DNA of 64,000 nt, from the NCBI GenBank assembly GCA_035079385.1, contig JAVHKY010000061.1, forward strand, positions 744,001 through 808,000, read 5' to 3'. The notes beneath the pieces were generated by a model, which saw only the letters and a program-made list of their open reading frames with translations, did not search any database and was not told the origin of the DNA. Below are positions 1 through 11,147 of the stretch, piece after piece. Source of the DNA: Aspidiotus rigidus (taxonomy: Eukaryota; Arthropoda; Insecta; Hemiptera; Diaspididae). The position numbers and the translations under genes were made by a program. Within the stretch, counting starts at the first letter, position 1, and each line of letters opens with the position of its first letter.

Positions 1-532
1 GTAACTCGAATAAGAAGAGATTGTGGTAACCAAATATAATTGCCTGCAAATGTATATCAAAACTTACTTTCGGCATCAAGAAGAACGATGGGTTAGGCAA
101 ATTATTTTCCTTGTTCTCTGCACGACTTTTACCATATCCACTGGTACAAAAGGGTACACAACATGCCGAAACCCCCATCCGTAACAAATGATTATTATTA
201 AAAGTTTTTACCAATATCCATACAAAAATTTCAATGAATTAATCGAAATTATTCTCTAGTTTGCACCTGAAAACCAGTACTTCAAATACGACGTCCGTGA
301 GCAATGCGATCGCAACGCACCTATAGTGATAAATTTCGTTACATTTTTTTGTATTCATTGGGCTTATGGGAAGTTACACAACTTGTTACGTTAGTAATAT
401 ATATTACTTTGTTCCTTACTTCAAATACATACTACAAGGAGTACGGTTGTTTGTGGTTTTGTTATTACCGTTCTTTATGAAGTATTCCGATATTTTTCAT
501 TTTTCCATTTGCAACAACGAGAAGATTACAAA
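1..532. other. No gene recognised
   Basis: I see no convincing coding segment or repeat here. It lies directly upstream of the first coding exon of the gene at 533-3425, so it may hold that gene's 5' UTR, promoter or further upstream exons. Confidence 0.4.
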
Positions 533-3425
533 ATGAAGTGTATATCGAAAGTATTGATCGCTAAAGCAGCTGATTTCAAAAGATTAATTCGTCTCGTTAT
601 CGCAACTAAAAAAGAACCGAATTCAAGTCATATTATCGCTGGTAGGCCTACCTCAGCTTTCGGAAAATCGTCACTTTCAAGAGGTGCTCTGCTCGACGTT
701 TCTCCCATGATAGCTATTAAATCAGCGGATACTTTTGTTGGAACGATTTACGCTGGTTCGTGGTCATCATTGGTAAGAAATTTCCTTAGTAAGGTTTTCT
801 TAATCATAAACTATTCTTCTCTACAGGTAATGCTGTGTTGACGTTGAAATCTAACGATTGTATTGGTATTCCTTGTCGATTTTTTTCTTCAGTAAGTTTT
901 GTGACTGTTTTATTTATTCTTACGAGAATTCGATAGCATAAATCTGATATCCTCGTTAATTTTGTTTTGAAAGATAACCGGCAAGCCCGAGAAGGAAGAG
1001 GAAAAGATAAGTCAAGAGGAGGATGTACGTATTTATTACTTCTGTTTTATCGATAAAATCGCTTCAAATTTTGGTGTCAGTTCTCTCCATTTGCAGTATC
1101 TCTTTATTTTCTCGATAACAATTGTGAATTCTATCTTTGCATGAGTATATGGTGTGTTTTTTTTTTTTTTTTATCAGAGAAGTTTCGTTGACTATGCCGA
1201 ATCGGTGAAACCGTCTCATTATAAGGTGAGAAATTTTGTTCATAAGTTGCACTTGAGAGCTTGTGTCTTCTAAACTTCACGAATATTTGCATGCCTGAAC
1301 TAATTTTACTGTGTTTTAACTCTTTCTTATCGGGAATCAATTTCTTAACGATCGATAGTTCTGTAGATTCTATGATGTTTTCTTGCTATTTTTTGGGTTG
1401 ATGTGTTATTAATTCTACGTTTTGTCGTAATCCTACTAATATTTGCATGGCTTAACTAATTACATTGTGCGCTAATTTATGTCTTCTATTCTTGAATTAT
1501 TACTACGGTAATACTATCGAGATTCTAATAATCTTTTCATATTTCAGAAAGATTATTCTAAGATGTCCAAAGAAGACTTACTTGTGGAAATTGGTTGCTT
1601 AAATACTCGACTGGTCAGTAAGATTAATTTTCTCATTTGTGTACATTGAATTTTACCCGTAGTTGGTAATTTAGGAAGCAAGCTGGTTCGAAGATGGGTT
1701 ATATTGATACCTTTCAATATAGGGAGTACACGTTTCGAGATTCGTTGATTGATCGTATTTGAACGATTCAATTGTGATACCAATGAAAACTTTCTCGTTT
1801 TATTTTTTGAAGGTGAAATTCGTGAATTCTGTTCGATGAATGTTCTGTAGTTACCATATTTATGTTCAATTCGTTCTTCGAGGGTGAAAGTTGTTTCTTC
1901 ACAGATCAGATGATAGATTCTTTGTTCTATAAATAGTGAAAACAGTTCGATGTGTACGAAATTGTGAGTTAATTGAACCAAAAATTACGATCAAGACGCT
2001 CAAATCTCTTCCCTGATTTCCTGATTCTTTTTTCTAATGCACGTTAGGAATCCAATGAGTACTCGATTCTAAACTATTTCTTCACGTCATTTGAGTGATA
2101 ATTTATGATACAAAGACGAAAAAGAGTTATTTTTCAATTCCTATCAATAGGAAAAACGAAACGTAAATTCTGTTTCCAACGAATTTAAATTAGTTGATAA
2201 AAGTTGTTTCTCTCGAATATGATGTTGATAAATACTCAGCAGTGCATCGAATTTAATTGAATTCTCATTTTTTACCCATATGTTGAGCGTTTTGTATGAA
2301 AAGGAGTAACGAAGATATTTTCACACCACTATTTTTTATTCAATATGAGGTTTCTTTCGTTTGAGCTAAGAAGACGAATCGGGTATGTTACGAAAAGAGC
2401 TCATACGATCTTATCAGGAACTGTACTTCCTCGTCAAGGTTATCGAGAGATTGATAAAATGAGAAAGTTTTTCGTACGCTATACGATTATACGGTTTTCG
2501 TTATGTGGAAGTGCACTTCCTCGTCAAGGACATCGTAATTTAGTGAGTTAGAAACGTTCGATGCAGACTACGAGAACAGAGTATCAGCTGTCGATGATTA
2601 AGACGTTTCTTGCTACAAACATTATGATTACATCGCGTTCGTTATCTGGAAGTACACTTCCTCGTCAAGGACATTTATGTGTGAATTTGTACGAATTCAT
2701 TACTTTAGGTTCTAAGATATTTTCAGCGTGTTACTTTTGAATAAATAAACTCAGAGCTCGATTTCTTTTTGATTAAGAGAACGTGTTTGAACAATCGCTT
2801 TGGAATACGTACAATGATTTGTAACTGTATTATTTTTGTACTGATTTTGTGTTTCAATATTTGATTCTAAATATGTTATTTTTATCTGACGAGACTTGTA
2901 GATTTATGTATTCATCGTTTTCAGGAAAATATGAGTGATCTCCTTCAAGACGTCATGGTACTAGTGGATTTGCGATATGATTACGAAACAAAGTTTACCA
3001 AATATTGGTTACTAACACCCCAATCAAAATCTTGGAAGCAAGATACAATAACGGCATTGAATCAACATTTTGGAATACCTACGACGTTGTCAGTTAACCC
3101 CTCCCAGATTCCAACATTACAATCGAAAATCAAGGCCCAATTTGAAGAATCATTTATAAAATGGGTTTATATTATATCAAATTCGATGGATCCATTCCTA
3201 GTCGCTTTTCGTACAAACCTTTCATTCGATGAAATTATCAGACACTCTGTTGAATTAGTGTATGTCCTTACGATAGTGCATAATGCTACCCACAAAATAA
3301 TACCTTCACGTCAAATCAAAATTCACCAACCTTCAACCGAAGAAACGAAAATAATTTTAAGAGATATTTATAGAATTGAAGAAAGCTCTATATGTGCAGC
3401 CCTCCGCCTTCTCCAAAAAAACTGA
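533..3425 (+). CDS. Unrecognised five-exon host gene, 301 aa
   Basis: Five open segments join with every intron in phase 0: 533-772, 974-1024, 1178-1225, 1548-1613 and 2925-3425, giving 301 codons before the TGA. Donors are GTAAGA, GTACGT, GTGAGA and GTCAGT; acceptors are AAAG (weak), ATCAG, TTCAG and TTCAG. The N-terminal 80 residues are basic with a Ser/Gly-rich stretch. Exons 2-3 are charged and rich in Glu and Lys. Exon 4 and the start of exon 5 (SKEDLLVEIG through LLQDVMVLVD) have the heptad look of a short coiled coil. The last exon is a 166-residue, mainly helical-looking segment with no motif I know. The shared phase and the tidy stop followed by AATAAA support a real gene. The first ATG has an A-rich context, but upstream exons cannot be excluded. 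Function unknown. Confidence 0.55.
2417..2670 (+). repeat. Three-copy intronic motif with palindromic core
   Basis: Intron 4 holds three copies of a motif at 2417-2439, 2507-2530 and 2648-2670. Each is a GGAAGTGCACTTCC-like core followed by TCGTCAAGG. The core of copy 2 is a perfect 14-bp palindrome; copies 1 and 3 are near-palindromes. Copies 2 and 3 also share the upstream word TTCGTTAT. Role unknown. Confidence 0.6.
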
Positions 3426-3520
3426 TGTAAGAATAATAATATTAATAATTAAATTTATATAAAATTATATCCCGTTTATTAATAATTTTCCTTCATTTTT
3501 ATGTACATATTATTTGAAAA

Positions 3521-3526
3521 AATAAA
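3521..3526 (+). terminator. Poly(A) signal AATAAA of the 533-3425 gene
   Basis: A canonical AATAAA lies 96 bases after the TGA stop, in AT-rich 3' UTR-like sequence. Confidence 0.5.
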
Positions 3527-3534
3527 ATAGTAGA

Positions 3535-3702
3535 ATGAACGGTATGTTACCAATTAATCAAATGACAAAGATGGCAAACATGAGTATGGAAATCTCGTAC
3601 CAAGCACTTGTAAAACTTTCCACTGAAAATACAAAAGTTAATGCATGTGTAGAACTTTTACTAAAAGGTACTGAATTCAAGGTTGGTCATATTAAAGAAT
3701 GA
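3535..3702 (+). CDS. Small ORF, 55 aa, hypothetical
   Basis: An ATG-started 55-codon ORF ends in TGA. Its composition is ordinary for protein (KMANMSMEISYQALVKLSTE region), and it begins 110 bases after the preceding gene's stop, just past its poly(A) signal. It could be a short ORF in the 3' UTR, the first exon of another gene or chance. No family recognised. Confidence 0.2.
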   Translation: MNGMLPINQMTKMANMSMEISYQALVKLSTENTKVNACVELLLKGTEFKVGHIKE

Positions 3703-3839
3703 AAAAGTTTGTCGAGAGCTATCGTCGTCGTTCGCGTACAGAGAATATTTGTACCTATTGTATAATGATCTCAAAAATTGAGAAAATTGACATAATTTTG
3801 TTCAATGTGTATAAAATGATGTACATACAGGTGTTTTCT

Positions 3840-4480
3840 CAAAAAATGCCTAAAATCTAGGTAAACAATTATTCGTTTTTCGGAATAAATGATAGTGATA
3901 TCTGAATAAAGAGGTGCTGGTAGTTATAGTGGGTTAAAGACCGGGTAGATTTTTGAGGTGAGTTTTTGTGATAATCATATCAATTTCTGGACAGATTGAT
4001 TTTTTTTTTTGAAGTGTATTTTCTGTTAATTTAATGAATTTTTATCATAGGGAAAGTGTACTAAAGACTCATCTTCTGGTTTCTTAAAGAAAGGTTAAAA
4101 TGATGCTGAAAATATGAGTATTTCTCTGAAAAAGTCTGAAATACAAGTAAAATAATGTCTGAATGTTTTCGGAACAGTCTAGAAATTTATATTTTAAAAA
4201 AGTCTATTTTCTTATACCAGATCGGCGATTTTCTCTGAAAAAAGTCTGAAATACAAGTCAGAATCAATATGTAGTCTAGAAACTTACAATTTTAAAAAGT
4301 CCATTTTCTTATGCCAGATTGGTGATTTTCTCTGAAAAAGTATGACAAACGAGTAAAATAATGTCTGAATGTTTTTGGGAAACGTTTGTGCATTAATTTT
4401 TTTTTGGAGTGTATTTTTTGTTAATTTAATGAATTTTTATCATAGGGAAAGTGTACCAAAGACCCGCCTGTACTACTGCC
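3840..4480 (-). repeat. Internally repeated element, GGGTCTTTAACCC family
   Basis: The stretch holds imperfect internal repeats: TCTGAAAAAGTCTGAAATAC recurs near 4115 and 4233, and the block around GAATTTTTATCATAGGGAAA occurs near 4032 and 4430. The word GGGTTAAAGACC near 3932 and the TTATACCAGAT...GATTTTCTCTGAAA blocks are reverse complements of words in the repeats at 29.1-30.5 kb, so the two places seem to hold one dispersed family in opposite orientations. No coding potential. Confidence 0.5.
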
Positions 4481-4599
4481 TTTACCTGTCAAGTTAGCTC
4501 TTACTGTTAAAATCCAAATATTTTCAAAACACAGACACACAGCTGGTGGTCCGCCGCTAGTATTTCTATAAATCATAGCTCGATGACGATCGAGTCGAA

Positions 4600-5600
4600 A
4601 TATTTTCGACGAGCCTAACCTCAAATTTATACAAAATCTTTACAAAAACCCTTAAAAACAGAATAATTATATACAGTAGGTAGACAGTTAGATGAGAACC
4701 AACCTCCAGAACAAGCGGGTTTCCGGAAAGGGTATTTTCGAACAATCGCGACCACATTCGCACGCTAAATCAAATCTTCGAAATAACAAGAGAATATCAA
4801 ATAGAAATACATCTTATATTTTATAGACCTCCGAAAAGCATTTGACTCTGCAGTAAACCAACCCCACTTGTGGAAGGTATTGGAAAAACAAGGATTAAAT
4901 AGAAATAAAATTGAACTGATATACAAAATGTACGAAAATTTAGAAACTTATGTTAAAGCAGACAAGATCGAAAATTTAGAAACTTATGTTAAAGCAGACA
5001 AGATCGTCGCAGTAGGGAAAGGGGTAAAGCAGGGAGACACCCTGTCGTCAAATTTGTTCAATACAGTTCTAGAGAAAATATTCAGAGGATTACAGTGGGA
5101 AAATATGGGTATAAAAATGCAGGGACAATACCTAAGTCATCTAAGGTTTGCAGATGACATACACATAGTATTAATTGCAGGAACGACATAAGACGCCCAG
5201 AAAATGTGTTCAGACCTGATAGAGGAAAGTGCAAAAGCGGGACTGGAAATAAATTTTGGGAAAACAAAATATATAGGAGCAGGGAATACATAAAGGGAAC
5301 AGAACTGGAAAAAGTAAAAGAATACAAGTACTTGGGGCAAATCGTGTCATTCGAAAAGAAAATGGGTAAAGAGTTGGAATCTAGACAAAGACAGGCTTGG
5401 AAAGCATATTGGTCCCTCAAAAGAATATTTAAAAGCAGAATGTCCCTCGGATCGAAAATGAAAATCATAACATCATGCATTATATTGGTGATCACATATG
5501 GTGCGCAAACCTGGTACTTAACACAAAACCAATGCAGTAAAATACAAATATTATAGAGAAATACTCAGAAAAATGATAGAAATAAAAAGAATAGAAGATA
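4600..5600 (+). pseudogene. Decayed RTE-clade LINE reverse transcriptase
   Basis: Translation over changing frames shows a non-LTR reverse transcriptase: a finger segment near 4680-4870 (EQAGFRK-like, then a KAFDSAV-like motif), GVKQGDTLS near 5021-5050, LRFADD near 5140-5160, then the thumb (LEKVKEYKYLGQIVS near 5306-5350 and ITYGAQTWYLT near 5490-5525). Order and wording match RTE-type endonuclease-reverse transcriptases. It is 5'-truncated. At least two frameshifts or stops break it (near 4830 and 5190-5290), three extra residues follow FADDI, and a perfect 36-bp tandem duplication lies at 4934-5005. Not functional. Confidence 0.85.
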
Positions 5601-5865
5601 CACTTACGTGTACGCTACGACTTTTCTTCTCATACATTCAAAACTTATTAAATCGAGTCATCACGCACACTCTTTTTTTAGAATAAATACCAATCAATCA
5701 CCTATCAATCAATCCAGACATTTTTATAGAATGAACAGAAAAACTCAGTTAATAAAGTCTATCACCATCACGTAACATCAAACTTGTAACAGAGTAAAAA
5801 TACCCTTAATCTAATAAGGAAACCTAAATTTCATTTTATTCAAACCAAAATGAAATATTTTCTCA
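5601..5865. other. Tail of the LINE fragment, nothing else seen
   Basis: A-rich sequence after the LINE fragment. I could not define a poly(A) tail or target duplication, and I see no gene. Confidence 0.3.
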
Positions 5866-6590
5866 ACAGTGCATTGTTGATATTATTTCGGTATTTGGAA
5901 CGATGTTCAGGATTATCATCTATATGATGATCGATGAAGTGTGTAACCACGAATGAAAAAACGTGCTTTAAGGGCAGAATGACGCTTCTTTCTCGAGAGA
6001 GAAAAAACAAACTTCCTAATTAAAAAAAAAAAATAATAATAATAATAATAAAATAAAAATACATAGAAAAATAAAAAACATCAATTGAAAATAATATTCC
6101 CACCTCCTGAGACACCTCAAATCAATTATAAATTACTATCAATTACGTATACACGGAAAATGCTGAATAAGTCAATAATAAATACTCATCCGATCCTTAA
6201 AACAATCGCAGGTGCTCATCTTTTGACGTAACACTATGATCCGTCCAAGTTCCAGAGGAAAAAAATTATCTAGTAGTCCTTCCCTTTCCCTGTTAACCTT
6301 TACCATTTAATATAGGTACCTATTTAAAACGATATTCAGAATTATCATCTGTAATCACCAATAAAGTTTGTGACCGTAAATGAAAAAATAGGCCCTAACG
6401 GCCAAATGCTTCTTTTGAGGGAGAAAAAATTAATTTCTTAATTTAAAAAATAAAATAAAATAAAAATATAGGAAAAAAAAGGCAATTTAAAATAATGTTT
6501 TCATCTCCTGAGACACCTCAAGTCAACTATAAACTACTATCAATTACTATACACAAAAAGTTATGTATAAATCAATAATAAATCTAAAAA
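5866..6590 (+). repeat. Diverged direct repeat of about 300 bp
   Basis: Two copies, roughly 5866-6180 and 6305-6590, share a series of blocks in the same order: GATTATCATCT, GTGACC/GTAACC...AATGAAAAAA, the A-rich run, CTCCTGAGACACCTCAA near 6105 and 6508, and ACTACTATCAATTAC followed by GTCAATAATAAAT. Divergence is considerable, so this is an old tandem duplication or two copies of one element. The A-rich tract at 6024-6053 is simple sequence. Confidence 0.6.
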
Positions 6591-7029
6591 TGAAGTCATC
6601 AAGAGTCTCGCAGCACACTTGATGAAGACTAAAAAATTGTCCTCAAGCATTTAAACTCAGGATTCAACAAAACAAAATTTAAGGCTCTGAGCGCTGTGGG
6701 AAGCGAAATACTAAATTTCCAGGTAAGAAGAATGAATAAAATATCATTGAAAATTTCAATTCAATGAACCCTTGGTCAAGAATGAACCAAGAATGAACCT
6801 GTTGAATAAAAGTTTCTTCATCACAATACTCGTACTGATAACAAATAAAAGGATAAGAGAATTCGCTTCTCGTAATGTAAACAACTACTCGTAGGCAGTT
6901 ACTTGTAAGCGTAAGGAGCTACTCATAATAATAGTGAGAAATTTATCAAAAAAACTCGGCGCTTCGCGCCTCGGCAGGGGAGGGCTGTGTCCCTCTGGAC
7001 CCCCCAAAGATCCTACTTTCAATAGAACT

Positions 7030-7305
7030 GAATAGTTTTGAGCGTGGAACACAACTTGCTCTTTCATTGTATGATGTTTAATATGAATATTAAAAGAGTA
7101 GTCATCATCAATATTTCTCGGTAATTTACTTATCATATTATTAACGGCTACAGGAATGTTTATAACTTGACCTATAATCTTACTACTCCCATACTCATAA
7201 CGGAGGCTTCTCAATTGCATGAAGGGTAGTCTAGGTGGCATCAATCTCTCTGTAATTAAATCTAATTCAGGTAAATCATTTGGAAAAGTGGGATGTACAA
7301 AGCCA
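7030..7305 (-). pseudogene. Helitron protein fragment (DUF6570-like)
   Basis: The minus strand encodes LITERLMPPRLPFMQLR, then IIGQVINIPV and LPRNIDDDYSFNIHIK. This word pattern is typical of the DUF6570 region found beside Helitron helicase-like domains in arthropod genomes. Only about 85 residues are left, with no Rep or helicase part nearby, so this is a dead fragment. The family name rests on motif recall. A GC-rich stretch near 6955-7010 (CGCTTCGCGCC) adjoins its downstream end. Confidence 0.65.
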
Positions 7306-7624
7306 TTAGATTTTGATAAATTTTTTTAGGGTTATATATAATGGCACGCGAAAAAGAATATTTGTACGCGAAGATTTGTCGCAGTAAAAAAAATGGAAAA
7401 TAACTACCGGTACTTCCTATATTTGATTCACGCGGCGATGTACACACGACCTCATTAATTCATTTCACGCGAAATTAACTTATAGCTGAAGAAAAATAAA
7501 TTGTTCGTTAGAAGGGTGATTGTAGATTTTTCAAACACGTCGATACTGTAATGAATCAGCCAAATCATGTACCTATATCGTGTTTGAACGGGTCGGGCCT
7601 CACACTTACGGAACAACGCTATCA

Positions 7625-7694
7625 CTACGGAGGATTTTGAATTTATATTCCGTACACTTTATAATTTCGAGTCAGAATGGACACCGACCATCCT
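7625..7694 (+). pseudogene. MULE transposase, upstream part (split by gypsy)
   Basis: The frame ending in FESEWTPTI at 7694 continues in the same frame at 16976 once the LTR element and one ATCCT copy are removed. The part directly upstream reads TTEDFEFIFRTLYN, typical of the region before the second catalytic Asp in MULE transposases. Further upstream the frame meets a TGA at about 7600, so this copy was probably already decayed or truncated. Confidence 0.7.
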
Positions 7695-8295
7695 TGTGAG
7701 GACAGTCTTGGTCTCAGTGAATTAATATCGGAATGGTTGAACCGCAATTGTCCAAACGATGAATAAAGAGATTGATCTTTGAATACTTCTTATTATTTTT
7801 CAAAAGCAAGACACGAAATATTATTTACATAAAATGTCTAAGTTCATAAAACGGGTAAAAAATATGAAAACGGATCTGGTTCTAGACAGTAGTTACTATT
7901 CGAATTCTTCTTCTTGATGGATTGATTTTCGAGTTACATTTCACTCTCGAAGTCACTTTGTTCGAGGGCTGGTCTAAACTCTAGTTTTGGGGAGAATTCA
8001 CATTATTGGGTGATTTGATTGAAATTGGCAAACATTATAAAGAGAGGGTATTGTACATCAGATAATTGGCTTAGCGTCACATGACGTTTTATACGTCATC
8101 TTCGATACGACTCGCGCTTCGTGAATTCGTGTGATTTACGTATGAACAATAACAATGCAGCCTAACGGTAATTTTTCCGTATGTACGAAATATAACTTCG
8201 ATTAATATTTTACATTATGAATTCAACTTAGTGAAACCTCGAGAATTTCTACAATCTTGTGGCGCCACGCAAATAAAGCCAAAAGTGGCGTCACA
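7695..8295 (-). repeat. 3' LTR of the gypsy element
   Basis: 601 bp, matching 16375-16975 except at 7790. It begins TGTGA and ends TCACA (inverted terminal pentamers) and is flanked by ATCCT on its outer side. The outer coding neighbour is the MULE fragment. Confidence 0.95.
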
Positions 8296-8312
8296 ATATC
8301 CATCCCCTCACA
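8296..8312 (-). other. Candidate polypurine tract of the gypsy element
   Basis: On the minus strand the sequence just before the 3' LTR reads GTGAGGGGATGGATATT, purine-rich though interrupted. Its place next to the LTR fits plus-strand priming. Confidence 0.45.
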
Positions 8313-8991
8313 AAAGAAGGAGCCTAGGGTACTTCATCGGAGCGCAAGCCGTGTCGAAAGATGGAAAGTTACATTATATACGTATACAAGTTATTTACAG
8401 TTGAAATCAAAGTAATGGACAATATGTCATTTTGTACATGTTTTTCTCTTATTATTCTATCATCGGTGCACAGGAAATGAAAATGAAATATGATATTTTT
8501 GAATTGGCTAACGGTAATAGAATATCTGAATATTGACTACTTAATTACAAAATGTGCGAAAATGTGTGTGCGAGCGTCTTAATTCTATCCTATTTCTGGG
8601 CTTCGCTTATATCTACACGTGTATTTTTGCTAAATTAACGAAAAATGGAAAAAAAGAGAGAAAAAGAGAGAGAAATTGAAGTCTGGTTGCAAAATTTTTT
8701 CATCGATTTTACTTTACATTTCTTTTGTCAATCGGTTAAATCTTCAGTTCGAATAAAGCTCCTATCGTGTGCCGTTCGAAGCGTAAAAGAGTGTGAAAAC
8801 TGTTGGCGGAAATTGTACATCATAATTACTCGAATCAAATCAAATCTTTTTTTTTTTTTTTTTTTTCAAAGACATAAGAAATTAATAACGTTAACTATCG
8901 TGTGTGCTTGAGTGAAGTGATCAGTGAAGTGAACGTTTCGAAAACAAATTGCGTGCGAAAAACGTGAATTCGAAAGAAAATTTTGTCAAAG

Positions 8992-9264
8992 ATGGGCTAC
9001 CTGTACTCCCCGTTTCCGCTGCTACTGCCGCTTGTGAGAAGTTCGGCATGGCAGCAGAAAAGGGACGTCCAGCACCCGAAATATGTGAAATTCTTCAAAT
9101 TAGCCGAAAAGAAATTTTTGAACGTGTGGGTAAGCGATTAACTTATTCGTATACATTTGTGAACAGGAAAAAATATTGATATTTCTATGCGGTTGTAAAA
9201 TAAAATAATGGGTTGCGTTAAATTACAGTTAAATTGGGCAGCAAAGAAAACAAATATGAATTAG
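8992..9264 (+). CDS. Candidate antisense two-exon ORF inside gypsy element, 57 aa
   Basis: On the strand opposite gag-pol, an ATG in good context (CAAAGATGG) opens a 49-codon ORF ending at 9141. A GTAAGC donor at 9130 and an ATTACAG acceptor ending at 9228 would make a 99-nt phase-0 intron and extend the product to 57 residues, ending at the TAG at 9262-9264. The N-terminus is hydrophobic (YLYSPFPLLLPLV), like a short membrane or signal segment, and the rest is basic. Upstream, AGTGAAGTGATCAGTGAAGTG resembles arthropod 5' UTR sequence. No family recognised. It may be captured host sequence, an antisense gene of the element, or chance. Confidence 0.25.
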
Positions 9265-9575
9265 AATTCCGTATTACGGTTGTAATTATTAACGAAAATT
9301 AGCGAAAAATATTGGGAAAATACGTAACATGTGTAAAATTGAAAATTTCGACCTAAATGTTCCATGTGCGGATTGGAGACGAAGGGGAGGTGTTTTTTTT
9401 TATGTGGAAATAATGTGAAAATACTGAGGATAAACTTGGGAAATGAAGTATCGAGGAAAAGTGAATTTATTATATTCGTACAGTGCAGTGTTTTTTCGTC
9501 ACCTGAAGTGTCCATATATTGTTGATTGGCGAACGGTTTTGATTCTTGAGTCGAACAAATTTTTCGTTGACGTTA

Positions 9576-9806
9576 ATGGCTGATTGGCGCTTTCTAATTG
9601 AAAAGCTGCGTGATTTAAGAAGTATGGCTTGTAAGACTGCTCTCCGCGCTGAAGTATTGTCGGATTTTGAAATTCCTGAATTTGATGATGCTCTGACCGC
9701 ACTCGCAAAGTTGATGATCCGGCTGTTGACGAGGAAAATGACTGTTCAAATGGCCGACATTGACGACGTTGACTTTTTATATTGGAAGATAATCTCTGCG
9801 TGCTAA
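9576..9806 (+). CDS. Candidate antisense ORF inside gypsy element, 76 aa
   Basis: A 76-codon ORF from MADWRFLIEKLRDL to a stop at 9806, on the strand opposite gag-pol. It has the look of a helical protein, with Leu/Ala-rich and acidic stretches and a C-terminal MADIDDVDFLYWKI segment. The same bases on the sense strand give a poorer-looking ORF. No homologue recognised. It lies 312 bases past the other antisense candidate, between pol and the 3' LTR. Confidence 0.25.
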   Translation: MADWRFLIEKLRDLRSMACKTALRAEVLSDFEIPEFDDALTALAKLMIRLLTRKMTVQMADIDDVDFLYWKIISAC

Positions 9807-10364
9807 TGCGAATTCTATCATCTTTTGATATCACTTTTCTTCAAATTGTTAGTCTCGATTAAAAACGGTAGATTAACCAAAGTATTCTAAAATGATTGCT
9901 GTTTCTGTGATGTGAAAATTAAGGTTAATGAAACTTTCGAAAATTGCGTTGTATAGATCGCATCAATAATATTTTTAAATATAATTTTCTTCATATCTCG
10001 TTCAAATTCGAGCTGCGTTCTTGAATGTGCGGTGGGTCGAGCGTGCGATTTCCATTTAAAATTGATAAATGACAAACCATATAATCGTGTGTGCGCGCTG
10101 GCTGAGAACCGTGATCGAAGTTGCCTTGGAGGTAAATTGGTCTACTGCATATAGGAAGGATGTGAATGATTTGAACAATGTTGAGGGATTCATGGATTCA
10201 TTTTCAAAACAAGGAATTTGAATATTTACAAGGATAGGACTTACGTCTCCAATTTTGACTTTAGTATAATACCTGTGATGTAGAAATTCTGTTGTTGCGA
10301 TTAAATATAATAAATTCTAGCCTATGTTATAAATATTAGATAAGACTCGATAAAGCTCAGTGGA

Positions 10365-10403
<39 letters not shown>

Positions 10404-11147
10404 GGAAGTGATTGGTTCTAAACAAGTACCTATTTAATAAATTTGGAGCTTCGTTAAATCTTTCTTAAAATAATTAATAGTGTATAACCATGTTCTTGGG
10501 GATAAGCCCCACTGTACATTTACGAAGAGTCTCTTCGTACCGCGTGTTGATGACTGGAGGAATCGTGGCGATGATCGAGTGGTAATCCATGGATGACGCC
10601 GAATGAGATGATTCTGAGGTCGTGAAGTTCTCGTAAGCTGTTAGATTCTCAGTGTTGGAGGATAATCCGGTGAACTGCGTTTCTCTTGTTGAAAGACTGG
10701 GAGTCCTCTCTCAGAGCTGTTCTCGAAAATATCTCCTGTGTCTAACGAGGTAGTTCAGCTTCCGTGAATCTCTCTGCGTATAATATCTGAATGTATTGTT
10801 TATAAATGTGCGTGGTAGTCGCGCTTTGCTGGAGAATATTCCATTATTGGTTCCCATCTTCTCGGCATTGATGTTAACGAGTAGGATCCAAAAACTATGT
10901 TGGTGAGTGCCTTCGTCAATCTGTGAAATCGAAACTGAACAAATCTTGTGGGTTTGTTTTCTAGGATAACATTTGAATTTTTTGGCCAGGAAAAGACAGT
11001 TTGTTGAGGAAGGAAAGGAAGTACCACAGGATTAGAGCATTTCGTAGATGCGAGGCTCGAAAAAAATAAAATTGCGCAATTATTTTTTTCTTTTAGGTAC
11101 CTGTTAAATTATTATCAACTCTCTTGATCACTTTATATTCAAATATT
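9807..11147. other. Non-coding part of the gypsy pol-LTR interval
   Basis: Between the antisense ORF and the pol stop I see no retroviral envelope (no convincing signal peptide, furin site or transmembrane anchor on the minus strand). A run of about 30 T lies at 10371-10400. Its content is unexplained. Confidence 0.5.

Noticed and set aside
9261..11027. Envelope gene on the gypsy sense strand
   Set aside because: Sense ORFs of 75-111 codons show no signal peptide, furin site or anchor in order. I cannot support an env.
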